The notes under the pieces are model-generated. The model saw nothing but the letters and a program-made list of their open reading frames with translations, made no database searches and was not told where the DNA came from. A DNA stretch of 11,651 bases. Origin: Albibeggiatoa sp964388965 (lineage in GTDB: Bacteria; Pseudomonadota; Gammaproteobacteria; Beggiatoales; Beggiatoaceae). The stretch covers positions 1-11,651 of the forward strand of contig CAYMCP010000092.1 in NCBI GenBank assembly GCA_964388965.1, given 5' to 3'. This document shows, in pieces, positions 1 through 7,142 of this stretch; the stretch's first letter is position 1; every line of letters starts with the position of its first letter. Position numbers and translations under genes: made by a program.

Positions 1-43
1 CACGGACTTTCACCATGTTGATAAAGTGCCTTTACAGGCGCAC
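1..43 (-). mobile_element. Probable 5' end of a group II intron, running off the left edge
   Basis: Read on the minus strand from position 43, the sequence begins GTGCGCC, matching the GUGYG consensus that opens group II introns. A short GCC/GGC stem follows, then a hairpin of the form CATGG-TGAAAG-TCCGTG. A GGTGAAAGTCC segment a few dozen bases from the 5' end is familiar from bacterial group II introns. The rest of the intron, with any reverse transcriptase gene, would lie left of the window. The junction falls two bases past a perfect palindrome, which fits introns that insert beside hairpins. Only 43 bases are visible, so this is an inference from the consensus and the hairpin. It could instead be an unrelated dispersed repeat. 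Confidence 0.45.
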
Positions 44-45
44 CG

Positions 46-66
46 TTCCTACATGCCATGTAGGAA
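46..66. repeat. Perfect 21-bp palindrome (10-bp arms)
   Basis: TTCCTACATG at 46-55 and CATGTAGGAA at 57-66 are exact reverse complements around a single C. It would form a tight hairpin on either strand, with a minimal loop. No T-tract follows on either side, so it is not a standard terminator. It lies directly beside the presumed intron boundary at 43/44 and may have served as the insertion target. Confidence 0.75.
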
Positions 67-77
67 TGCAGTCCAAA

Positions 78-111
78 CGCGCCGCGTCACAAGTCAACTC
101 GACGTAGCGCG
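78..111. repeat. GC-rich imperfect inverted repeat
   Basis: CGCGCCGCGTC (78-88) pairs with GACGTAGCGCG (101-111) at 9 of 11 positions around a 12-base loop. The stretch from about 70 to 130 is clearly more GC-rich than the flanking DNA and carries repeated gacg/gcgc pieces. This looks like a REP-type intergenic repeat unit rather than coding sequence. The longest open frame across it (minus strand) has no start codon. Confidence 0.5.
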
Positions 112-384
112 TCGTGAAGGTATTCCCACAAAGCTTAATAAATTCTACAGGTGCTGAATTCAAAATTACAAAATAAGTCTATTGAAATAGTAGGAATTGA
201 TGCAATATATTTTCATACTAACTTGCTAGATGAATCATCAGTTTTTTTATTATTTTGTTTAATATCTATCAAATAGACATGAAAATACCTGCTTATCAAA
301 AATTCAATCTTAGGCATAGGTGTTGCTTTTCTCACAAAGGTTCTCAGCAATGACCCACTTATTATAACAATATAGGTTTTGAGC
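112..384. other. AT-rich intergenic stretch without a supported gene
   Basis: No credible gene lies here. An open frame on the minus strand (213-425) overlaps the start of the next gene, has biased low-complexity content and no recognisable motif. ACCCACTTATTATAA at 353-367 recurs exactly at 8143-8157, upstream of the ClpP-like gene. The leader just before the gene at 385 carries a weak Shine-Dalgarno (TAGG, 373-376). No convincing -35/-10 pair was found. Confidence 0.5.
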
Positions 385-1392
385 ATGTCTACTCCACTTA
401 AAGTATCTCCAATTGGCTTGAGCAATACTGACCAATCTGTATTGAAAGTAGCATTAAGTCTAATTGCAAAAACGGAGGTAGAGACAGAGCTATTAACTGA
501 ACAAGACCATCATGGCAATATTTTAATTGTTGATTTAGACGAACCAAAAGCAAGACAATTTCTTAAAACATTTAGTCCAAGCTCACAAGTAGAATTATTA
601 CTGATTTCAAGCGGAATGGTAGAAGAACTACACTATCAACATTTTTTACACAAACCTATCAGAGTGCAAACAGTTAAGGACATATTATTAGACATTTTGC
701 AAGAAATGAGTACAACACCAAATTCAAAGATAACTCATTATCCCGCGTTGCCAACCCAGTCCACACCACAAACTAAGACCGCCTTTAATCCAAATAAAAA
801 TTTATTTTTTGTCTTGTTAAAAATTCAAAAAGAGAAAAAAGCAGCGCAAATTTATTGTCCACCTTATTCTGCTTTATTTGTAAACGGTATGGATAATATT
901 GTAGCGACTTCGGCGACTAAAGAAATATTATGGAAAATTACCCATTTGCCTAATACCGATATTAATAGCTTGCAACTTTCTCTTGCAGATTTTGCAATTT
1001 TAGCTAAGGGACAGCGCGTTATTCCATTAAAAAATATTTTGTGGACAACTGCATTATACCTTTCTCAAGGACAAATTGCTGCGCCTGAGGTTACAATGGA
1101 TACGCCAGTACAATTAAAAGTATGGCCTAATTTTTCACGTTTGGACTTTGAGCCAGAACACATGCAGTTGACAACATTAATGACGGTTAAATCTTTAACG
1201 CTAAAGCAACTCGTTGAACAAACTCAATTTCCTACAGATTTCGTTATTGGTTTTTTCAATGCAATATGGTTTCTGGATTTAGTTGCAATCAAACCTACTC
1301 AAATTGCTATTACCAACCCTAGCTCACAAATACCTATCAAATCTAGCTTATTACAAAAAATAGCTAATCGTTTGAAATTAAATAATATTTAA
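385..1392 (+). CDS. Hypothetical protein with degenerate receiver-like N-terminus and possible winged-helix C-terminus
   Basis: A 335-residue soluble protein with no signal peptide or membrane segment; I do not recognise the family. Residues 1-105 resemble a response-regulator receiver that has decayed. A hydrophobic strand ends in D50 (ILIVDLDEP), another strand carries S75/S76 (VELLLISSG), and a final Lys-Pro (K90-P91) precedes a helix, in the order of the receiver Asp, Ser/Thr and Lys. The acidic pair normally on strand 1 is absent, so phosphorylation is doubtful. A low-complexity Thr/Pro linker (about 110-135) follows. Residues 245-335 (VWPNFSRL... then helices) look like a small helix-turn-helix or winged-helix fold, as in some signalling or type IV pilus-associated proteins. 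The ATG at 385 has TAGG eight bases upstream and is preferred to the TTG at 379. It is followed on the same strand by the gene at 1505 after 112 bases, so co-transcription is possible. The reading frame is secure; the function is inference. Confidence 0.8.
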   Translation: MSTPLKVSPIGLSNTDQSVLKVALSLIAKTEVETELLTEQDHHGNILIVDLDEPKARQFLKTFSPSSQVELLLISSGMVEELHYQHFLHKPIRVQTVKDILLDILQEMSTTPNSKITHYPALPTQSTPQTKTAFNPNKNLFFVLLKIQKEKKAAQIYCPPYSALFVNGMDNIVATSATKEILWKITHLPNTDINSLQLSLADFAILAKGQRVIPLKNILWTTALYLSQGQIAAPEVTMDTPVQLKVWPNFSRLDFEPEHMQLTTLMTVKSLTLKQLVEQTQFPTDFVIGFFNAIWFLDLVAIKPTQIAITNPSSQIPIKSSLLQKIANRLKLNNI

Positions 1393-1504
1393 AATATTTT
1401 CAATTTTTTTATAAAAAGTTTTATACATCTTCCAATATTGTCCGTCATAGAGAGTAGGAAGTAGGAACTACTTAAAAGTTGACCTTGACAATAGGAGGAT
1501 AAAT

Positions 1505-2245
1505 ATGTGCATTCCGGTGTATAAAAACCCAAACCCTGATTTAATCATTTTCTCAGACCCGACTTGGCTGATTTCAGCGGAAAAATACTTGATAGCTCAC
1601 GCGCTAGAAACGGTTTTAGCTGAACACACATCAGAGAAAACTATACAGCAGACCATTGATAAGTTTGTAAGCGATTTCAATGGAATTTATCAGATAAATC
1701 AACATGATATTGATCAAATGTGTAACCGATTACGCTATGAAACACCAAAGCGACATACTAAACAATTGATTGAATTTATTAGTATTCGTAATACGGTAAC
1801 GAGTTACGTCACTCAAAATTTTGATGAAATTGCCAACTGTCTGCAAAAAAGCTTTGCTTTTCAGGCTGCTAATTGGAATCCTCAGTTATATCAAGCTGTG
1901 TTGTGCGCTGGTATGGAGTACGCGGTGAGTAATATCAAGGAAAATAAAACAATTATTATGCTCACAGCCTCACCTGCACAAACTGAATGCCTACCTGTCA
2001 TTGAAATGGCAGCAAATCGACGGATCAAAATACATATTCTCTTCGCAACAAGTGTGAAACCACGTCAGCAAGATGTACATTTTTACAAAAAAATGGCGGA
2101 TATGTCAGGTGGTAAATTTTTTGAATTAAGGAGAAGTTTTATCACAGAAATGCAATTAGAGGCAATTTTTCGTAGCATTATCAAACCAACTCGTTTAATA
2201 AAACGGACTACTCGTAAACTACATTATCTATCTCTACAAAATTAA
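1505..2245 (+). CDS. Hypothetical protein with vWA-like C-terminal half
   Basis: A 246-residue cytoplasmic protein, not recognised as a named family. The N-terminal half (about 1-120) is mostly helical. The C-terminal half resembles the last part of a von Willebrand factor A fold: a hydrophobic strand (TIIMLTAS, 149-156), a helix, a second strand (KIHILFATS, 175-183), then FYKKMADMSGGKFFEL (193-208), which echoes the 'L..IA..TGG.YF' ending of many vWA domains. The metal-binding DxSxS motif of the first strand is not visible, so any vWA domain is degenerate or partial. An ideal Shine-Dalgarno (AGGAGG, 1493-1498) sits six bases before the ATG, the strongest in the window, and suggests efficient translation. 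It ends 20 bases before a terminator hairpin and follows another uncharacterised gene on the same strand. The pair may form a two-gene unit of unknown role. Confidence 0.8.
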   Translation: MCIPVYKNPNPDLIIFSDPTWLISAEKYLIAHALETVLAEHTSEKTIQQTIDKFVSDFNGIYQINQHDIDQMCNRLRYETPKRHTKQLIEFISIRNTVTSYVTQNFDEIANCLQKSFAFQAANWNPQLYQAVLCAGMEYAVSNIKENKTIIMLTASPAQTECLPVIEMAANRRIKIHILFATSVKPRQQDVHFYKKMADMSGGKFFELRRSFITEMQLEAIFRSIIKPTRLIKRTTRKLHYLSLQN

Positions 2246-2265
2246 TTATCTCCTTGTTGACGGTT

Positions 2266-2300
2266 ATTGCACGTACTGAACGGCAGTCGTGCAATTTTTT
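2266..2300 (+). terminator. Rho-independent terminator after the 1505-2245 gene
   Basis: ATTGCACG (2266-2273) pairs perfectly with CGTGCAAT (2288-2295). The stem extends inward by ACTG/CAGT past a bulged T, with an AACGG loop, and is followed at once by a run of six T. It lies between convergent genes. The T-run is on the plus strand, so it mainly ends the upstream plus-strand unit and offers little for hom. Confidence 0.85.
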
Positions 2301-2307
2301 CGTTTTA

Positions 2308-3621
2308 TTAGCCTTTTAAGTTTTCTAAACGCATCCGCATGACTTGCCCCTCAATTCCTTCTAAAGCTTCAATTTTTGCAATCGCTTGATTTACATAAGC
2401 TTCTTTCACATTATGAGTTAAAATCACAATGGTAACAGAATCAGCATCACCAACTTGTTTTTGAATAATTGCCTCAATACTAATGTTATTATCGCTTAAT
2501 AAACTGGTTACTTGCGCTAATATACCTTTTCTATCTAACGCAGTCATGCGTAAATAATAAGCGGTTTCAATATCTGAAATTGGCATCACCGCAATGTCAG
2601 AAAGTGCGTTTGCTTGAAATGCTAAGTGTGGTACCCGATTTTCAGGATCAGAAGTCAAGGCACGCACGACATCTACCAAATCAGCAACAACGGCTGAAGC
2701 TGTCGGTTCAGCACCTGCTCCCGCGCCGTAGTATAGAGTTGTGCCCACTGCGTCCGCCTTGACTAAAACCGCATTCATTACACCGTCAACATTAGCAATC
2801 AAACGTTTATGCGGGATCAGAGTGGGATGTACACGCAATTCAATCCCACCTTTTTGATGTTTTGCAATTCCTAAATGTTTGATTCTATAGCCTAATTCAG
2901 TAGCATATTGTACATCTTCACGAGTAATTTTAGTCATTCCTTCAGTGTAGATTTTTTCAAATTGTAATGGTATACCGAACGCGATTGAGGCAAGAATAGT
3001 CAACTTATGCGCCGCGTCGATGCCTTCTATATCAAATGTCGGGTCTGCCTCAGCGTAACCTAATTGTTGTGCTTCGGCAAGTACATCGCTAAATTCACGT
3101 CCTTTATCGCGCATTTCAGTTAAAATAAAATTACTTGTACCGTTAATAATTCCCGCTAACCATTCAATATTATTACCGCTCAAACCTTCTCGAATAGCTT
3201 TAATGATTGGGATACCACCGGCAACCGCAGCCTCAAACGCAACCATGACACCTTTATCTTGAGCCGCTTTAAAAATCTCATTGCCATGAATTGCGATCAA
3301 TGCTTTATTTGCTGTAACAACGTGTTTACCTTGTTCAATTGCTTTTAAAACCAATTCTTTAGCTAATTCTGTACCGCCGATTAATTCAGCAATAATCTCA
3401 ATTTCTGGATCATTTACTACATCAAAAGGATTTTGAGTTAAATTTATGCCAGAGGTTTGACAAATACGCGGTTTGTTTAAATCACGCGCACTACCGTGAG
3501 TTACGATAATGCCACGTCCTGCACGGCGAGTAATTTCCTCTGCGTTACGTTGCAACACATTAACCGTACCACAACCTACCGTACCCAAACCGAGTACACC
3601 AACCTTGACAGGATTTAACAT
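2308..3621 (-). CDS. hom: Homoserine dehydrogenase with C-terminal ACT domain
   Basis: Catalyses the NAD(P)H-dependent reduction of aspartate semialdehyde to homoserine (EC 1.1.1.3) in the cytoplasm, the branch point to threonine and methionine. At 437 residues it has the usual length of the monofunctional enzyme. The Rossmann loop GLGTVG is at 11-16. HVVTANKALIA (100-110) is the conserved Lys region of the nucleotide domain. The family signature spans 189-209 (YAEADPTFDIEG... then DAAHKL), with probable catalytic D202 and K206. An ACT domain covers about 355-430 (YYLRMTALDRKGILAQV), the usual site of threonine feedback inhibition. The ATG has AGAGG about eight bases upstream. No aspartokinase is fused to it, and neither thrB nor thrC is adjacent in this window. 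It follows the short-chain dehydrogenase gene by 135 bases on the same strand, separated by an IS605-like hairpin, and is probably transcribed on its own. Confidence 0.97.
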   Translation of the reverse strand: MLNPVKVGVLGLGTVGCGTVNVLQRNAEEITRRAGRGIIVTHGSARDLNKPRICQTSGINLTQNPFDVVNDPEIEIIAELIGGTELAKELVLKAIEQGKHVVTANKALIAIHGNEIFKAAQDKGVMVAFEAAVAGGIPIIKAIREGLSGNNIEWLAGIINGTSNFILTEMRDKGREFSDVLAEAQQLGYAEADPTFDIEGIDAAHKLTILASIAFGIPLQFEKIYTEGMTKITREDVQYATELGYRIKHLGIAKHQKGGIELRVHPTLIPHKRLIANVDGVMNAVLVKADAVGTTLYYGAGAGAEPTASAVVADLVDVVRALTSDPENRVPHLAFQANALSDIAVMPISDIETAYYLRMTALDRKGILAQVTSLLSDNNISIEAIIQKQVGDADSVTIVILTHNVKEAYVNQAIAKIEALEGIEGQVMRMRLENLKG

Positions 3622-3659
3622 AAAAAAACCTCTTTAAAGTAATGAATGAAGAGAGAAAT

Positions 3660-3697
3660 TCGACATCCTCCCCACCGTAAATGACGGGGTTTTACGC
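3660..3697 (+). mobile_element. Solitary IS200/IS605-type end-like hairpin
   Basis: The order CGACATCCTCCCC, then a short stem (CCGT 3675-3678 with ACGG 3684-3687, extended by CC/GG past a bulged A), then GGGGTTTTACGC resembles the right ends found after tnpB genes of the IS200/IS605 group (GACATCCTCCCC...GGGG). No tnpA or tnpB is present here, so this would be a relic or a solitary end. The call rests on remembered consensus and a small hairpin. It could also be an unrelated terminator-like stem. Confidence 0.45.
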
Positions 3698-3756
3698 ATT
3701 ATTGGATAAATATTTTATTTGAAATCAAAACAGATTATTACAAAAAATGTCAAAAA

Positions 3757-4605
3757 TCATCCACCAATTTTACGCGCAACCCAATCCATAGTACTCACAG
3801 GTAATAGATAGCGCAGTGTTACCAACAAGTAAGTGGGAAAAGTAACAAAATAGTGCGATTTTGGTTTTTTTGCTTCTAAAGCGTGAATTACTTTTTTTAA
3901 TACGGCATCCGTGCCTAAAGTGAACGGTGCAACATCACCTTCTTGCAATAAACGCTGTTGAGCTAACGCATATTTGTCCTGATGTGGACTATTTTGTATG
4001 TCTGCAATGTGACGTTTGAAATGCGGATAACAATTTTCTCGGAATCGGCTGCGAATAGGTCCAGGTTCAATTAACGATACGTGTACACCACTACCATACA
4101 ATTCAATGCGCAATGTTGCAGAAAGTCCTTCTAAAGCGTATTTACTGGCATTGTAAGCCCCTCGCAGTGGTAACACGGTTAAACCTAGTACAGAACTATT
4201 TTGGATAATACGTCCTTCACCTTGACGACGCATAATCGGAATGACTTGACAAGTTAGCTCATGAGTACCAAAAAGATTTGTTTCAAATTGTTCGCGTAAC
4301 GCTTCACGACTCAAGTCCTCTACTGCACCGACTTGACCATACGCGCCATTATTGAATAAACCGTATATTTTACCATTTGTTAAATTTAAAATCGTTTCAA
4401 TCGCACTGCGAATAGAATTAGAATCCGTTAAATCTAATTGTATTGATTCAAAACCTTCAGCTTGTAATCGTTCAACATCAACCATTTTACGCGCTGTTGC
4501 AAATACTCTATAACCACGTTGTTTTAAACCTTTTGCCACACCATAACCAATACCACTTGAACAACCTGTAATTAAAATTGGCTTATTTGCAAAAGCGTTA
4601 TTCAT
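3757..4605 (-). CDS. Short-chain dehydrogenase/reductase, YbbO-like
   Basis: A 282-residue classical SDR enzyme. The cofactor loop TGCSSGIG is at 13-20 and the active site is Ser137/138, Tyr151 and Lys155 (YNASK), with N110 as the fourth conserved residue. The usual NNAG motif reads NNGA (85-88), a variant I have seen in close relatives of this subgroup. ARK (38-40) after the second strand suggests NADP(H) preference. Phrases such as YGLFNN, GEGRII.NSSV.GL, LRGAYNASKYALE and VSLIEPGPIR closely track E. coli YbbO, an NADP-dependent aldehyde reductase, so reduction of aldehydes or keto compounds is likely. The true substrate is unknown. A basic, hydrophobic C-terminus (about 252-275) could give weak membrane contact. 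GGGA precedes the ATG by eight bases. It lies 79 bases after the moxR stop on the same strand, and a joint transcript is possible. Confidence 0.9.
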   Translation of the reverse strand: MNNAFANKPILITGCSSGIGYGVAKGLKQRGYRVFATARKMVDVERLQAEGFESIQLDLTDSNSIRSAIETILNLTNGKIYGLFNNGAYGQVGAVEDLSREALREQFETNLFGTHELTCQVIPIMRRQGEGRIIQNSSVLGLTVLPLRGAYNASKYALEGLSATLRIELYGSGVHVSLIEPGPIRSRFRENCYPHFKRHIADIQNSPHQDKYALAQQRLLQEGDVAPFTLGTDAVLKKVIHALEAKKPKSHYFVTFPTYLLVTLRYLLPVSTMDWVARKIGG

Positions 4606-4684
4606 GACTATTTTCCCAATAGAGTTGATTTAATCTGAATTCGATAATTTTTTGATTTAACGACTTGTTTGCACTGACTATTTT

Positions 4685-5611
4685 TCAAGGAATACTGACT
4701 TCTTGCAACATGTGATTAACTAAATCTTGGCTATTTTGCGGCTCACCTGCGGCTGTGACGCGATGTCCTACAACACCTTGTAAAACGGCTTGGATGTCTT
4801 CTGGAATGACATACTCACGTCCTGCCATTAATGCCCATGCTTGCGCACTGTGCAAAATCGCAAGACCGGCACGCGGCGATAAACCCATGTAATAATGTGG
4901 AGAATGGCGGCTATAATCAAGTAAAGATTGCAGATAATCCACTAAAGGATCGGAAATTCGTACTTCTGTCACAGCATGTTGCATTGCAATTAATTCTTCT
5001 ACCGTGCAGCTAGGTGTGAGATGCAAAATCATATCACGTCGATCACGTCCTTTGAGTAATGCTCGCTCTGTTTCTGGATCAGGATAACCTAATTCTAAAC
5101 GCATCATAAAACGGTCTAATTGCGATTCAGGTAAAGGAAATGTACCAATTTGATGTAATGGATTTTGCGTAGCGAGAACAAAAAACGGTTGCGGTAAGTG
5201 GCGTGTTTTGCCTTCAACGGTCACTTGATGTTCTTCCATTGCTTCTAACAGAGCACTTTGGGCTTTAGGCGTTGCACGATTAACTTCATCTGCTAATACC
5301 ATTTGAGAAAAAATAGGACCAACGTGAAAAGTAAATTGATTAGCTTCTTTGTCAAAAATGGAAACACCGATAATATCTGCGGGCAATAAGTCACTTGTGA
5401 ATTGAATCCGTTGAAAGCTTAAATCAAGCACTTTAGCTAGCACATGCGCCAATGTAGTCTTGCCTACGCCGGGAATATCCTCAATTAAAACATGCCCACG
5501 CGCAAGTAAACAAGCGAGAACTAAACGAATTTGTAACTCTTTACCGAGGATAATATGATTGATTTGCTTAACTATGTTATCTAAAGTTACTTTAAATTGA
5601 GACATAAGCAT
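4685..5611 (-). CDS. moxR: MoxR-family AAA+ ATPase
   Basis: A 308-residue cytoplasmic AAA+ ATPase of the MoxR group, chaperone-like proteins that help assemble or activate enzyme complexes and cell-envelope proteins. Walker A is PGVGKTT (47-53), Walker B is VLADE (105-109), sensor 1 is ATQNP with N150, the probable arginine finger is R167 (LPESQLDRF), and sensor 2 is SPRAG with R247; all the catalytic parts are intact. Family operons normally continue with a DUF58 protein, transglutaminase-like or vWA genes. Here the next gene downstream is an SDR enzyme, so this copy stands alone within the window. The start is uncertain between ATG codons at 5611 and 5605 (MLMSQF), and neither has a clear Shine-Dalgarno. 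It diverges from mutY across a 195-base gap containing an inverted-repeat element. Confidence 0.93.
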   Translation of the reverse strand: MLMSQFKVTLDNIVKQINHIILGKELQIRLVLACLLARGHVLIEDIPGVGKTTLAHVLAKVLDLSFQRIQFTSDLLPADIIGVSIFDKEANQFTFHVGPIFSQMVLADEVNRATPKAQSALLEAMEEHQVTVEGKTRHLPQPFFVLATQNPLHQIGTFPLPESQLDRFMMRLELGYPDPETERALLKGRDRRDMILHLTPSCTVEELIAMQHAVTEVRISDPLVDYLQSLLDYSRHSPHYYMGLSPRAGLAILHSAQAWALMAGREYVIPEDIQAVLQGVVGHRVTAAGEPQNSQDLVNHMLQEVSIP

Positions 5612-5680
5612 TTAATTTGTAGCTGAAAGTTTCATACTAGCATATTTGGCGTTTTTGATTTTAGCAATTGTATTGCTATG

Positions 5681-5805
5681 ATCAAGACTCTCGCCACTAA
5701 AGTTGTTGACGGATGATAATTTTATATCTCAAATCACTAACCAATGTGAGAATTTAGGCAGAATTCATAGCCCTATTATGCAACTTTAGTAGCGAGGGTA
5801 TTGAT
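5681..5805. repeat. 125-bp element with 25-bp terminal inverted repeats, reaching into the mutY start region
   Basis: Bases 5681-5705 and the reverse complement of 5781-5805 match at 22 of 25 positions. The best core is CTCGCCACTAAAGTTG (5690-5705) against CAACTTTAGTAGCGAG (5781-5796), with one mismatch. The 75 bases between the arms are AT-rich and have no open frame. The right arm contains the mutY Shine-Dalgarno (GAGGG, 5794-5798) and an upstream TTG. No clear target duplication flanks the element. It may be a small MITE-like insertion, or an operator/attenuator-like structure for the divergent moxR-mutY promoter region. The pairing is directly visible; the nature of the element is inference. 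Confidence 0.65.
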
Positions 5806-5806
5806 A

Positions 5807-7126
5807 ATGCTAATTAATTTAATTTTTTTACGCAATATGAGTGATAAAATGGAGTCATTTAGTCAACGCATTCTAACTTGGTTTGCACAGCATGGACGCA
5901 AAGATTTACCCTGGCAGCGCGATAAAACTGCATATAAAGTTTGGGTTTCGGAAATCATGTTACAGCAAACCCAAGTCAAGACCGTTATTCCCTATTATGA
6001 AAAATTTATTCAGCGTTTTCCAACCGTACAAGATTTAGCGGCTGCTGAGTTAAACGAAGTATTACATTACTGGAGTGGCTTGGGTTACTACGCGCGTGCG
6101 AGAAATTTACATCACGCAGCACAACAAATTTGCCAAGATTTTCAAGGCGAGTTACCACGCAATATGACACAATTACAAAGTTTAAAGGGTATTGGATACT
6201 CCACGGCTGGGGCGATTTTGGCATTAACTTATAATCAACGCCAACCGATTTTAGACGGTAATGTGAAACGAGTATTAGCGCGTTACCATGCGGTCACGGG
6301 TTGGACTGGTGATAAAAAAATCGTAGAAAAATTATGGACATTAGCAGAACAGCATACACCACATAATCAAGTCTGTGACTACACGCAAGCGATGATGGAT
6401 TTAGGCGCGATGATATGTACTCGCAGCAAACCACATTGTTCAATTTGTCCAGTGCAAAATACTTGTATCGCCTATCAAATGCAATCTCAAACTCAATACC
6501 CTACACCTAAACCGCGTAAAACTTTACCAATAAAAACCATTTATTTTTTACTGCTGCATACCGAAGATAATTACATTTTATTACAACAACAACCAACAAC
6601 AGGTTTATGGGGTGGTTTATGGATATTTCCGCAGTGCGATACCAACACCGATATTAAAACTTATTGTCAGCAACGTTGGAATTTAGATGTGGATTATTAT
6701 GAAACGTGGTCAACTTTTCGTCATAGTTTTACCCATTTTCATTTACAAATTACGCCCATATATATAGCCTTGAATCACAAGATACTGGTTGACAATGGTG
6801 ATTGGTATCAACTCTCACAGCCACAAAATTGGGGTTTAGCCGCTCCAGTGGTACGTTTATTACAGCAAATTAAAGGATTTATTCAAATGAGTCGTACGGT
6901 GCAATGTATCAAATTAGGTCAAGAATTAGAGGGTTTAGCGCGTCAACCGTATCCGGGCGAATTAGGTAAACGTATTTTTGAAAATGTATCACAAGAGGCT
7001 TGGAATCAGTGGTTGCGTCAGCAAACAATCTTAATTAATGAGTATCGTTTGTCTCCTGTAGACCCACAAGCGCGTAAAATGCTTGAGGAAGAAATGGAAA
7101 AATTCTTTTTTGATAATCAAGAATAA
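5807..7126 (+). CDS. mutY: MutY adenine DNA glycosylase fused in frame to YggX
   Basis: Residues 1 to about 358 are MutY, which removes adenine mispaired with 8-oxoguanine or G. Positions count from the ATG at 5807. Catalytic E49 lies in SEIMLQQTQV, the helix-hairpin-helix in LKGIGYSTAGAI (126-137), and catalytic D150 in ILDGNVKRVLAR. The [4Fe-4S] cysteines are C204, C211, C214 and C220. A NUDIX-like 8-oxoguanine recognition domain follows (YFLLLHTED, about 246-345). Its F-S-H loop reads F-T-H here (T309). Residues 361-439 are a complete YggX (MSRTVQC...YPGELGKRIFENVSQEAWNQW), a small protein linked to iron traffic and oxidative-stress protection, with conserved Cys at its position 7. In enteric bacteria mutY and yggX are adjacent separate genes; here no stop separates them and the linker is only about four residues. 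The ATG at 5807 is chosen because GAGGG lies eight bases upstream. Homology alone would favour the ATG at 5837 or 5849, since MutY similarity starts at MESFSQ. Confidence 0.93.
   Translation: MLINLIFLRNMSDKMESFSQRILTWFAQHGRKDLPWQRDKTAYKVWVSEIMLQQTQVKTVIPYYEKFIQRFPTVQDLAAAELNEVLHYWSGLGYYARARNLHHAAQQICQDFQGELPRNMTQLQSLKGIGYSTAGAILALTYNQRQPILDGNVKRVLARYHAVTGWTGDKKIVEKLWTLAEQHTPHNQVCDYTQAMMDLGAMICTRSKPHCSICPVQNTCIAYQMQSQTQYPTPKPRKTLPIKTIYFLLLHTEDNYILLQQQPTTGLWGGLWIFPQCDTNTDIKTYCQQRWNLDVDYYETWSTFRHSFTHFHLQITPIYIALNHKILVDNGDWYQLSQPQNWGLAAPVVRLLQQIKGFIQMSRTVQCIKLGQELEGLARQPYPGELGKRIFENVSQEAWNQWLRQQTILINEYRLSPVDPQARKMLEEEMEKFFFDNQE
6872..6889 (+). promoter_or_regulatory. Internal ribosome binding site and start codon for YggX
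   Basis: AAAGGA (6872-6877) lies nine bases before an in-frame ATG (6887-6889) that is exactly the first codon of the YggX part (MSRTVQC). This could allow YggX to be made separately from the MutY-YggX fusion, giving two products from one frame. The spacing and motif are seen; its use is inferred. Confidence 0.5.
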
Positions 7127-7142
7127 AGCGGATAAGTAGAGA

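Noticed and set aside
10..150. Minus-strand frame through the left-edge repeats (ends CIPTWHVGTVRL)
   Set aside because: No start codon, under 40 residues, and composed of palindromic repeat DNA.
213..425. 70-codon minus-strand open frame overlapping the first gene
   Set aside because: No recognisable motif, poor start context, and it overlaps the better-supported plus-strand start at 385.
1459..1473. AAGTAG-GAA-CTACTT hairpin before the 1505 gene
   Set aside because: Six-base A/T-rich stem without a T-run. Could be an operator, but too short to support.
3747..3752. TTGACA-like -35 for hom inside the 3' end of the SDR leader region
   Set aside because: No acceptable -10 at 16-18 bases.
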